Made by a program: the position numbers and the translations under genes. 64,000 nucleotides of DNA from Marasmius tenuissimus (lineage: Eukaryota; Basidiomycota; Agaricomycetes; Agaricales; Marasmiaceae). The notes beneath the pieces were generated by a model. It had not been told where the DNA came from, did not search any database, and saw only the letters and a list, made by a program, of their open reading frames with translations. Location: assembly GCA_029532415.1 (NCBI GenBank), contig JAQOTA010000030.1, forward strand, positions 124,001 through 188,000. The letters are read 5' to 3'. Positions 11,038 to 21,777 of this stretch are shown piece by piece (within the stretch, counting starts at the first letter, position 1; the number at the start of each line of letters is the position of its first letter).

Positions 11038-11118
11038 AATGAGCGGACGTATCATGATCGTGATGTACGATCTGGATTCTGTATTGTGGATTGTGTCTGT
11101 CAATGAAATGGGTATAAG
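11038..11118 (+). promoter_or_regulatory. Promoter block of secreted-peptide gene P1
   Basis: AATGAGCGGACGTATCATGA followed by TCGTGATGTACG (11038-11069) closely resembles 47522-47557 in front of the paralogue P2 (AATGAGCGAGGGGCGTATCG then TGATTGTGATGCACGG). In both, a TATAAG box follows about 40 bp later (11113-11118 here) and the ATG about 135-150 bp after that. Co-regulation of the two genes is inferred from this. Confidence 0.5.
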
Positions 11119-11249
11119 AAAGAAACACGCGAGCTATGAGCCCCCCCGACACTCGAGAACCCACCTTGCACTGATTCCTGAACTCAACGCTCCAAACACT
11201 CTACCCATAACCCAACTCACCTGCCCTATCGACTTAAACACGCACATCA

Positions 11250-11650
11250 ATGTCCCGTCAGCTTGTCTCTGTGGTTACCGTTCTCGCCGCGACCGTCTAC
11301 GTTGTCCTACTGTCTGGGTAAGTGCTGATCATAAGCTCAAGAATAAATGGTTCATATATATCTTCTTTGTCTTAGAATGGCTGCATTCGCCCTTCCTCTG
11401 AGCGAGGTTTCAGCGTCACTGGACTCCTATTTGTTGGTAAGCTCCTATGACACCGACAACTCTACTTTCAAGGATAGAGATTCACATATCCTCTAGAAAC
11501 CGCAAAGTGTAGTGAGTCGCGGGTGCCCTGACCCCCTCAGCCCCGTAAGTAGCTGGTGTACATCATGCTTGAACTCATGTAGACTGTTAACTTCTTTCTC
11601 CTTTTCTCCAAAATTCATAGGATTGTGGCTGTGCCGGTAGTGGATGTTGA
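11250..11650 (+). CDS. Small secreted cysteine-rich peptide precursor P1 (4 exons, 68 aa)
   Basis: Exons are 11250-11317, 11376-11436, 11497-11544 and 11621-11650, all with GTAAG(T/C) donors and TAG acceptors, 207 nt in frame. Exon 1 encodes a signal peptide (MSRQLVSVVTVLAATVYVVL). Exon 2 starts MAAFALPLSE. The C-terminal tail after VVSR is GCPDPLSPDCGCAGSGC, with four cysteines, which may be the mature peptide. The paralogue at 47741-48133 has the same four-exon layout, an identical 68-nt exon 1, and a tail of similar design after a dibasic LRR. The sequence resembles no family I can name. It does not end in a CaaX box, so it is not a classic basidiomycete lipopeptide pheromone. It is likely secreted; function unknown. 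Confidence 0.7.
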
Positions 11651-13085
11651 ACGTTGAGGTAGAGTTTCAACAGATGTTTGATCTAGGTAGAACATTGAAA
11701 CTCTGACGTGTACTTAATGTAGTTCTCCACTCCAGGGTGATTACATGTAGAGGATATCGCGCCACGTGTACCTATAATAAGATCCAAAATCAGGCTCTTG
11801 TATATCTTTGCTCGTCATCGTCATTGTTCCCTGTATTTCTCCCTTGGCACGAGGATGTACGGTCGTCCTCCAGACTCTGTTTCTGCCCCACGAGCTTTTT
11901 GATTAGCATGAGTTGGATCGATATTTATTCTCTGTTTTGTGTGCGGACCGACTTGTCAGCGAGGGCCCAAACAGCGATAAATTGCCGGGAGAACGTTGAA
12001 CGAAATAGATGTAGGGGACCTAAAGCTTTATACAAATTTAATCGCTGTCGGCAAGCCTATCAAACAGCTCATTTGCTCGCTCATCTATCTGAGATGCATG
12101 TTCGTTCGAATCACCATCTTTCGGAGTATGTGGAACCACCCACTCATGTAAACTTCCGAGTCACTTCCGTGAGTTTTTGTTGAGGTAAGCGACAACGAGG
12201 TTCTAGAGGGCGAGCGGATAAGTATTCGATGACTGAAAGAGATCTGACTGGTCTGGCGCGTTCTAAATTCTGTGTCAAATCCACCCTCAAGGTATCTAGC
12301 ATATTGCAATTATATTGTCGAGATCACACTTTCGTAGTTCTCAACCGAACGCAGAGTCGTACAGGACTCGCTTCTTCATGCGTAACAATTGACTGCCATC
12401 AAGGTCAGTGGTGAGAAGTAAGGACCGGAGAGTCCCTCAACCGGCTTGAATGACTCGGTGGATAGCGTCGATCCCTGCATCGGTCGTCGATAGTAAGTGC
12501 GTCAGTCTTGGGCGATCTGAGGCAACAAGCAAAAAAAGATAAATTCGTATCAACAAGCAGGCCAAGGTGCCTGAAAAATTGATGTGAGCCGAGCACAGGA
12601 CTGTCAGAGAGGGAAGAACTGATGGTGAGTTTACTAGATCTGAGTGGCAAGCGCTTGGCTATCTGTTTCATCAAATCTGGGGCTAACCCCGGGCCACAAC
12701 AGGGGTTCGACTATATGTACTATCAGGATGCCACCCTCGGGGCGCTATAATCGGGACGCGCGGGTTGAGACTCACCTATCTTCATTGCAAAAAAATAGCA
12801 TGTCCATCGAAGCTGGCAGCTCCCGATCTCGCAAAGACGTCTACAGAGATGGCAGTACAACTTCGGCACTTCCGTGAACCACAATGCTGGGTGAATTGCT
12901 ACTGATCAGGCTTAGGTCGAAACACGATGTGGCTCTTAGGCGGAAAACTCTTGAATAACTTTAGCTATATGTATCAGAGATAGATAATAACTTATGTATA
13001 ATGTGCTCAAGACAAGAAATTCGGTCGAACAAGGCCGAAAGAAAGCTGAGTACGTAGTGATATAACCCGTTGTTTGACTGTGGCG
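11651..13085. other. Intergenic stretch without recognisable gene
   Basis: Short open frames exist on both strands, but none shows a recognisable domain, a paralogue in the window or a convincing splice structure. No clear repeat or transposon ends were seen. Confidence 0.3.
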
Positions 13086-14513
13086 TTACGCATGATAGTT
13101 CTCAAGTATAGTGCCCTGACTCGCCCTTTCGCCGAGGTCTCTATTGACGTTGGGTGTTGAGACTTCGACAAAGGAGGAGTTGCCAGTGGAGTCCCACACG
13201 GAGCGTTGGAGATAGATGACAACTATCAGAGCTGTCGGATAAATTGCCTAAAAGTCACGATGATTTTTTGAATAATGCGTACCAGGTGAGTGCAAAGACA
13301 GGTACCCACCACAAATTGAACATTCGCCGCCTTGAGAATCTGTTGGAATACCTTCCCCGAGAGCGTTGGGGCCGGAGGGATATGGACTACGACCAGTTGC
13401 ACAACCTGCCGAATCATACAGATCGAAGAGATTGAGAACAGGACGTGAGGACTATGGATCTACACTGACCCATACAAGTGAATATATGATACCAGACTCG
13501 AGAAGAATTACGAGTATCTTTTCGGCACGCCCTTGCTTATACGTAGTGAGGTATGCTTTGATATCTCGGTTGTATAACCTTAACATTCCCATGAGCATTG
13601 GCTGGTCCAGGTGCAATACAGGCCGACTCACCAGACTTGGAAACCGATTGCGACCGTGCACACGACATTCGTTACCAGTGATAATGAGTATGCAGAGACG
13701 ACGAGAGTGTTGCAAGTTGGTGGATTGATCACAGGCCAATTGTTTTGTGCAAAACAACCAAGAAACCCGAGCGAACAGGCTAGGGAGAGGATGCGAGCGT
13801 CTCAGTATTCGGGGTATTGTACGGTCAAATCAGCCTGAACAAACCAATGGTGCCTAGTAGGAAAAGGAATGGGATCAAAACCAATCTTTTATCTCCCGCG
13901 CACAGCACCCACACTCGCCAAAAGACAATTGAGTCTCCGATAATTATCTGTATATCGGACCAGAGTCAGTACTCTACCGCTTGCTGCATTGAAAAGAAAA
14001 GGGGGGAAAGTACTTCACCTCGAGCGGATTAAAAACCTCCTGCACGGACACAAGGCGGGTGAACTTCTCCGCAAAGTGAGTTTGCTTCTCAATGAAGGGT
14101 GTCTCAACTTTGTCGACAAATACACTCTTGATGCTCGTCAAGATGACCACAGTATCTGCCCAAAACTCAAAAGATGAGATGCCGAACATGAGCGCGATAG
14201 CGGCCAGTAGAATCCTACGCGCTGTCACGTTACCTTCTCGGCGACTTTCGAGTGAAAAATGTGGGGGATTGTCAGTATCCCGAGTACCACTTCATCGGTC
14301 AAACGCACCGGAGAATAGTAACGCTAGCATAGAACAAGATACCATATATACCTAGGACATTGAGAGTGTCAGTCAGGTTGGAAAGTATAGACATGCCATC
14401 AACTCACCCTAGAGAAGAGCTGAAGTGATGAGACCTATGACACTCAGCATAACACCTTTTCCGAATCGAGATACAAGTTGTAGTTCTGCGTACTCCGAGG
14501 CTTGGTTGTCCAT
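13086..14513 (-). pseudogene. 7TM gene copy G3 with a premature stop in exon 1
   Basis: The eight-exon structure of the intact copy can be followed from MDNQASEYAELQLVSRFGKG (start 14513) to ILENYHA-stop (13086). Landmarks are FGISSFEFWADTVV, VFVDKVE, GDSIVFWRVWVLC, GFLGCFAQNNWPV, YSLSLVTNVV, LLESGIIYSLVW and IYPTALIVVIYLQRS. The single clear lesion is at the end of exon 1: TATG|GC of the sister genes is TAGG|GT here. The conserved Tyr codon becomes TAG while the GC donor becomes a normal GT donor. Apart from this all exons stay in frame. It could be a young pseudogene, or a gene using a downstream start. A sequencing error is possible but would need to explain two changes. Confidence 0.7.
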
Positions 14514-15684
14514 CTTTGCAAAGAATGGTAAGTAGTACGATCAGAAACGGGAAGGCAAGATGCTTTGGACAGTCGTGTTGCCGGTATTTGAATGCCAGAA
14601 AGTACATACTAAGGTTACTCACACCAACATTGGAAGGCACCGATATCGCCATCCTTTCGCTGTCTTGGCACGAGCTCCCGATCATGCGTCTGTTCCAGCG
14701 CACCGAATTCAGGTAGTCCGGAAACCGGAAGATGCCCCATGATGAGACTAAACATAGTTGTTTTTGCAGGGATGATTCCGTAACACAAACGAGGAATGGG
14801 TGTATACGACAAACTCTGATGAGCGAGGTACTAACCAAGTACTAACAGCTCTGCAGCCCAGTCTGCGGTGGATTTCAATGACCGTGGTGAAGGATCAGAA
14901 TTCAAAAACCAGCTCACTCTGTCTCCTCTCCTCGAGACTGGAGCTGCTATGCAGTACACAGTTATCCAAGCGAATTGAGCGGCTCGAGCGACGGTGTATG
15001 ATCACCGATTATCGATGAATCAAGTGCTTACACTACCGACCACACCCGAAGAGCCGGCTCTAAATACAGTTACATCCATTTTGCATCCATTGATCAAGCT
15101 TTCAAGTCCGCAACAAGTCTGAGTTGTTCTGATGTACTCGCCCTGATCAACACGTTAATATCACCGCGGTAATGCTTGTCGGTCTCTTCACGCCGACCCA
15201 AACCTTTGCTCAGAAGAGAATAGCGCCAGGGACGGTATGTACAATTAAACCTATCTGTGAGTTTCCTGTATGATATTGATGGCATCGCGGTCGAATCCCA
15301 CGGCATTCCGCCCCGATCTTGACTGATACTGGGTACTAGATAGGGGTCGGGACTCACGGGAACGACTGTTGATTCGATATTCATATTCATCAACGCCTCA
15401 GATATCGCTGTCTTTCTCAACAAAGAGTGGATCTCTTGATAGGGACCGCGAGATTGAAAGGTCCTGCCTTGGGTCCTGCTGTTACCCGAATCACTTTCCT
15501 GGAGCGGTGCGCCTCGGATGGAATGGAGGTAAGTACTGGTATTGGGGGATAAAATCTTCGATCATCCCGTCCGTTAACCTATATTTAAAGGTGGCAAGTA
15601 CCATCGTCCAATAATCACCCAGCATCCTCACACATTCAGAGCATCAGTTCCTCTCAAATTGCCCCGCCAGCAAATTAGATCACC
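14514..15684. other. Upstream region of secreted-protein gene S2
   Basis: No gene is seen. Around 14815-14960 there is weak similarity to 2705-2940 upstream of S1 (a GA-GA-CGAGGT, AACCAAGT block and a GAATTC, CTCTGT, GGAGCT block), suggesting that the S1 and S2 loci come from one duplicated segment. A TATA-like TATTTAAAG (15582-15590) lies about 95 bp before the S2 ATG. Confidence 0.4.
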
Positions 15685-16024
15685 ATGAGGCCATTCACCA
15701 GCACCCTCGTCATTGCGCTGATATACTACCTGTCACTGAAAAGGTAAACATCGATACATCTCAATCTCAACATTTCTAGTCAGTGGTCACTGACATCTAT
15801 TATTTTCTTTGTTATTCTCAGCTCGCTAGTGGCAGGGCGCCCGGCTGCCCCGTTCTGCGGTAGTACATATCATCCACCATCACAGGAAATTCACCATCGG
15901 AGAGACCCAGTAGTGGATTATGATAGTGGTGCATGCACGTTAAGGCCAGAGGTAAGCCTGGTCTTACGCCGCTCTTTCGTCTGAAGATTCACTGCTGACG
16001 GGTCACTCAAAGTGCTGTCGATAA
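15685..16024 (+). CDS. Small secreted protein S2 (3 exons, 66 aa)
   Basis: Exons are 15685-15743, 15822-15951 and 16013-16024, with GTAAAC and GTAAGC donors and CAG and AAG acceptors, 201 nt in frame. Exon 1 (59 nt) encodes a signal peptide (MRPFTSTLVIALIYYLSLK). Exon 2 starts SSLVAGRPAAPFCG, passes a dibasic HHRR and ends GACTLRPE. The 12-nt exon 3 adds CCR and a stop, giving four cysteines in all. It is a paralogue of S1 and S3 by exon-1 length, junction phase and the VxG(L/R)P start of the mature part. It is convergent with membrane-RING gene A, whose last exon ends 889 bp away. Confidence 0.65.
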
Positions 16025-16912
16025 ATCAACTAAGCCTGGACGACCCAGTACTGGCATAAGTAATGTGGACTCGAGATATTGAATCCCGTTTGTATGTACA
16101 CCTAAACCAGAATTCCCATTGACTACACAAACCATCCTGTGCAATACTCTTCTCCTTGCAGGTTATATTTGAACCGTTGTATTCATTGTGTACAAGCGGA
16201 ACTAAGCCAGTCAGCACGCCATCAACAATACGTTGGGTGTCCTACGTCCCGCCCAAAAAAGGCGAGAATCGATTTGATCCTTGTCAAGTCTAGGGCTGCA
16301 TCGAGACAAGATGTTGGCAACGCACAGATCCTTTTGACCACGTCCATTGGGCAGCCTCATGAATGACACGTCCTGAAACTAGAGAAAAATGAAATCAGTC
16401 AGCCCGGACCACCCCCGATGTGACGCAGATCCGAGTCATTCATGATCGAGACCCCTATTTGTGGTGATCGCAGCTATTCCGCAGCAATCATAGACCTGTG
16501 ACATGCCCGTCACTCACAACGACGTTTCTTGTGAGGGGTCGGTTACAGGCCTACAGCAATCGGGGACCAACAAGGACCATCAAGTTCTGGCCGTCAACAT
16601 CCCCACTACGAGACCTCCCTGGAGAAGGCAGGGAGCGCTTGAAACTAATGAATTGGCTCTCGCAAATATCCTGGTATGTGGTATGAGCAATGTCATTCAG
16701 TAGGTACCACCTCATCGCGATTCACGGCGTCACTACCGATAATGGAACAAGAGACGGTAATATTAGTGGCATAACCGGAGTGATTAAAAAGGCGTATAGA
16801 GTATGACAGCGACAAAATGAGTCTAAGCAACCAAAAAAAAGGAGAATTCAAGTTATTAAACGAAGCAGGTCCACGCACGACGGCGGTGCGCCCATTATTA
16901 GGGGTTTGACCT
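16025..16912. other. Intergenic between S2 and gene A
   Basis: Nothing recognisable on either strand. It contains the 3' ends of the two convergent genes. Confidence 0.3.
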
Positions 16913-19900
16913 CTATTCGACCTTAGCTCTACATAATGGACAGGTCCGCCCCCCTCTACCCGTACAACTCCTCATCCCTAAAATAAAACTGGTCAGCCAA
17001 CTAATCCCTCTTCGATGCTAAGGAGACTGAACACTTACATCCATCCCAACACCGCCGGTGCAAACTCTTCCAACAGTTCCGACACCAAACCAATCCCAGC
17101 GCTTCCTCCACTACTTTCACATCATAATCGACGCGGGACTTGTCGAACAAGACGCCGTCGAAGAGGGTCTCGTGGCAGACGCAACATTCGTCGTCTGTAT
17201 AGCTGGTACTGTCACCGTGCGATGGGAGAATACATCTAGCAGGGAAATTTATGCGTTCTTGAGCAGCGATTGCGGCGGACGAAGGGGCAGAGGAGGATGC
17301 CAGAGCCTGAGTAGCCACTGGGCTCGTACGCATACGTGAGGTAGTATCGGGAGTGGAGTGCGGCGATGAACTTGGAGAATCAAGCTCTCGAAGGTCCACG
17401 CCAGCGAATGGCAAAGCTTCCAAATGGTTGATCCCAATAGGCGAATCCGCTGACGGAGGTAAACTGGAAGGCATGGATAAACTCGTGGATGAAGATGGGA
17501 AGTCTAGACTCAAACGGAGCGGCATAGACTCGGGTGGTACTGGCCGTGGTATCAATGCCCTGCCCACCGGCGAAGGCAATAGATTGCCAATTGCAACCCG
17601 AGTCTCAACTGCGACTGCTGTCAGAGCGTCATTGGCGCCCAACAGGGAGGCAGATGCAGTAGGAAGTTCTACTGCCGAGCGCCGTGGGAACGCTGCCTGA
17701 ACATCCGTTGATGGAAGTGGATATCGAAGTCGGGTTCGGAAGTCGGTGGGGAAAACCAGAGCAGGAATAGGGGTAGCCATTCGCACTGCCGGTGGCGAAG
17801 AACTTGTGACAGAGGGCAATGATAACGATGGTGAAGGGAGCAAGCTATTCGACACTGCTACTGAGGTGGAAATGGTGGTGGGCAGAGATGTCGAACCTTC
17901 TGGAGTTAACACCGCCAATCTCATCCTCGATCCATCTTCGTTATCACTAGTTCCACCAGCACGACCAGATGTGATCCCTTCCCCATAGCCAGTACCAACT
18001 CTTGTGCTCGTACTCGGGCCTCCTGTACCGAGCCACAGATCCGAGGGTTCGAGTAGAGAAGGCCGCACAGGTAAAGTAGCACTACCCGTTCTCCCACTCG
18101 ATGTCAAAGCAGACTCGGCACGAGGCTCACTAGATGTGGACGCAAAAACCGAGTTCTTGGGCGTCGTCGCCACTCCCGTAACACTCTTTGTTTTGGGAAC
18201 GTCTCCACGGGTACGCATAATGGACCCACTCCCATTACCGAAACTCGAGGTCGAGGGTGCAGTAGACCTGAGCGTACGAGCACCAAGACCAAGACTATTC
18301 CCGGAGCCTTCTCCGTCTCGACCAGTTATCGGTGCCGGTTGTGGTACCCAACGGGATAGATCAGAGGATTGAGTGCCGAACACAAATGGGTAGGGTTTGG
18401 GGTTTGGGCCTACGAACGAAAGTCGTGATATGGTGATGGGGTACGTAACCGGAGCTTGGTTCGACATGAGTACGTTCAAAAAGCTCGAGTTCGTAAAGAC
18501 GGGGTTGACGGCAGGAGTAGGATTGAGAGTGGGGATGGCGGTGTTGAAATGTGTGGAAGGAGACTCGTCAGAGGGGGATTCAGCTTCTGAAAAGTGTTTC
18601 AACGTGAGCTCACATATTCATGAAATACGGAAGACATCCACACACCTTTCGAGTCACTCATGATATCAGCGCCACTCTGACCTTCAGTCAATGAACCCGC
18701 ATCCCGCTCCTTTCCCTTTCCCTTTCCCTTGTCCTGGACACCCGAACCTCCAACGTTTGCCGCGCTTGCTGAAGTGGCTGCCGAAGAAGAACCTACGAGA
18801 ACCCAAAAAATATCAGCGCTTGCGCCCAAGGCGTTGTTTTAGATCCGCACCTCCAAATTCTTCCGAACTTGAACTTGGTTGAGACTCTCCCTTCGCGGCT
18901 TCTTTTTCTTTGCCCTTCGTACCTCTGCCAGAGGGGGAAGGGCCTAACAAACGCATGAATAAAACAAGCTACAAATGTAGACCCGAGGAAAGCATACCAT
19001 TCGCATCTGTCGTTATCCTCGCCCTTCTGGGGAGAGGCTTCACAGCTCTCTGGATAGGGATTCTCATTCCCTTCTTTTTCTCCTTCTCCTTCCCCTTGCC
19101 CTTTAAATCAACGCCAATACCTACTCCCTCTGATCTAGCTCCATTGTTCCCGCCTGAGGAAGTCGAGGCCAAGATTGACGTTCGATCTGAGTCCGAGATG
19201 ATGGTCCCCTCGGAGCTCGAGGAATGCTCTATATCGAGTTCCTCGAAGTCAGACCACCGCAACAGCGAAATAAAAGGCGGAAAAAATACACACCATCGTT
19301 GGTACCGGAACCGCCGCCCCGACCTATGTCCCCAGACAAAGAATCAGATAGTGGTATCGATGATGATGAAGCTGCAGGAGCTTCAGTGGGTGTAGGTGTT
19401 GTTGAACTCGGTTTGGTGGTGGTGGTCACAGGTGCAGATATGCTCAATGTCGACGTTGAGGTTAAAGGCTCAATTTCGGGTAGCGGAGAGCTTGGGCTGG
19501 CCGTTGCTTCGAATATGATTTGAGTCGCCGAATCGGCCGGCACTGATGCAGGTGGTTCTATGATGGCGGTTGTCTCAAGCAAATTTCGGGCTGCACATGG
19601 ATTGAGGGAATCTTGAGGCCTTGGAGGACCAGTATCGGCCACGTCAGCGCCTTGAAACGATGACCCTAAACTAGAGGATGAAGTAGCCAAAGTTGGTGAC
19701 GGCTGTGATTCTAAATTCACATCCGAAGCCTGCTGTGTGGTGATACGCGGAGTCGCCATAGTTGTGCCAATGAGAGACGTAGATGATCTAGCAATGGACC
19801 CGGAAGCGGAAAGAGTGGCCGTACTGGAAGAGATTGGCAAAGACGCAGCACCGCCAGCACCTGTAAAATCAAAGCTCAATCAGCATGAACATCTAAAAGA

Positions 19901-21098
19901 CGCGGCTGAGACTCACCGTTCACTAGAATAGGAGCATTTGTATCCGAATTAATATCGGTTGAATCCGAGCCTGGCGCCAACGAGCCCGAGGAAACCTGCG
20001 TTTCCGTATGAGAGGATGTCAGTTGTTCTTGGTATTCTTCGGATACCGGAGACGCAGACGTGGATGATGGGGGTGATGGATCGGTCGACTGCAATGAAAC
20101 CTTCACGAGTGGTGGCTTATTGTCAGCAGCGGTAGGTAGCTGTGAGGAAAAGTATGAGACTCGGTACAATAATCATCGAGCAAGCACGCACGGGACTCAA
20201 AGAGCTCGAAGGCAACATTGACGGATCATACTCGACAGCGACATCGCGTTCTAGGGTGGCTGCAACATCTGAAGAAGTGGACGCATGTGAAAGTGGTGGA
20301 GAGGGTTCGGAACCAGCGGGATTCACTGTCGGGATTGATGCTGAGGCGAAAATTCAAGGTTGTCAGGCGGGGATAGTGATTGATGGATGAATAGGACGCG
20401 TCGACGTACCAGAGACTGAATGCCCCTCCTCTCTCCTTCTTGATTCCCCCTGAGTGTCCTGTGTGGTGTAGCTTGACTCGGAGGCCGAGGGTGTTTCTGG
20501 GTTACAGACGCGATAAATACAGTAGATTGTTTATGAGAGGAACAGAAAGACTAACCTAGTTCCTGAGCTCGACGAGCTGTCTTGAGAACCCTTTCATAAC
20601 TGTTCGCTGCGATGCCGGTGAACTGAGTTGCAGTGGCGATGTCATATCTTTGAGCAGGTATTGAGATTGGGAAGGTTTGAGTTGAGTGAGAACGTGCTGT
20701 TTGTCTGTCGTCGCATATATTTCTGCCTTCGGTCTCGGTACTTTCCTCTTCAGTTGTTGGATAACAGTGAGTGGCAACAAGCCTACGTATTGTTAGCACG
20801 GAAATCCAATAGATTGATAAAGGGACATAACAAACCTCACGCCCTCTATAGCAAGCCACTTTATCCACCAACACAACGCAACCGTGACAAGGAGCTGGAG
20901 AACGTTATGAGTGAGTACAGTGGTACCATACTACAAAAGAGACGACGCAAGACTTACTTGTCCAGCAATGACTCCGAGAATTAGTAAAAAGGCGTTCAGG
21001 ATTACTATTCCAAAGACTACTCGTTCAGCAATAACGAAAGAATATCCAGCCCAGCGAAAAAACTCTGGGGTGAGCAGTTTTAGTGAATCGTAGTGCAT
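16913..21098 (-). CDS. Two-helix membrane protein with C-terminal C4HC3 RING finger (copy A)
   Basis: It starts MHYDSLKLLTPEFFRW (21098; an upstream in-frame Met at 21119 is also possible). Helix 1 is near FGIVILNAFLLILGVIAG. A GTAAGT intron follows, then helix 2 (LLVTVALCWWIKWLAIEG), then LVATHCYPTTEE, SHSTQT, PAQRYD and FTGIAANSYERV. A long Ser/Thr/Pro-rich region follows, with KGKGKGKERD and KGKGKEKEKKK tracts, spread over several exons (about 20.6-18.6 kb). The large penultimate exon (18586-17039) ends in CCVCHETLF, WCRNCWKSLHRRCWDG. The 65-nt last exon (16977-16913) supplies SCTGRGGRTCPLCRAKVE-stop, completing C-x2-C, C-x2-C-x4-H-x2-C, C-x2-C. A RING finger of this type usually gives E3 ubiquitin-ligase activity. 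Unlike copies B and C, no GLEBS-like motif was found. A TATA box is at 21135-21142. Middle exon borders are not certain. Confidence 0.7.
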
Positions 21099-21134
21099 AA
21101 ATGAAGTGGCGAATGGCAAGGGTGATACTCACCG

Positions 21135-21142
21135 TATTTATA
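21135..21142 (-). promoter_or_regulatory. TATA box of gene A
   Basis: TATAAATA on the minus strand, 37 bp before the ATG at 21098 and preceded by GTGGGGG. Equivalent boxes precede copies B (54719-54726) and, more weakly, C (63931-63938). Confidence 0.55.
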
Positions 21143-21274
21143 CCCCCACAGCGAGTGGCCAATGCATTGAGCGAAAGGGCCAGAATTCATTTTTGAAGCC
21201 GAGAGTGTTATTGAGAACAATGGATCATGGCCGACTATGACTGGAGGAGTCATTCGGTGGCAGACACTCGAGTT

Positions 21275-21291
21275 GAGGGCCGGTCAAAACG
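21275..21291 (-). promoter_or_regulatory. Upstream element shared by the membrane-RING genes (copy A)
   Basis: GAGGGCCGGTCAAAACG, identical to 996-1012 and one base different from 54868-54884, 177 bp before the ATG. A second GCCGG-type stretch follows it in all three loci. Confidence 0.5.
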
Positions 21292-21777
21292 CGCTGCCGG
21301 CCACACTGCCGGTGCCGGGCTCCGGATATTGTGGCAGCGAGTTCTATATGCATTACCCGAACCACTCCCACTTCGAAACGAGTACGAACCGTCTCGAAGT
21401 CTCTCGACTCAACTCGTCTTCACATTAGGTGCATTAATGATGTATGTTCATACTATAACAGAATGAATACATGGCAATGATTCAGGGACTTGGTGGGAAT
21501 TTTCAATTACTCCCCGAAAATTTTAGATACAGACCGCCCTCAATACTCTAGCAAAAAAGTTGCAGTATACTAAGAGTGTTCGGCATCCTCATTGAACAAG
21601 GGACGACTAAAGACATTGTTGATGTAAATCGGGTATAGTAAGATCATAAATACAATTTCTACAGACTCTGCTAGCCTCATACGGGCTCCGGATCCGCTCA
21701 CTGAGAGCAAGCTTCAACCGACAATGAGACGACCATCCACTGGATGCCAAGCCTAGCAATCTCTACCTCTCACCTTC

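Noticed and set aside
11250..11650. P1 as a lipopeptide mating pheromone precursor
   Set aside because: The C-terminus is GSGC-stop without a CaaX motif, and the gene has three introns and a signal peptide, unlike basidiomycete pheromone genes.
17015..18663. Plus-strand open frames across gene A's large exon
   Set aside because: Antisense shadows of a Ser/Pro-rich minus-strand exon; the minus strand has the RING, splice sites and paralogues.
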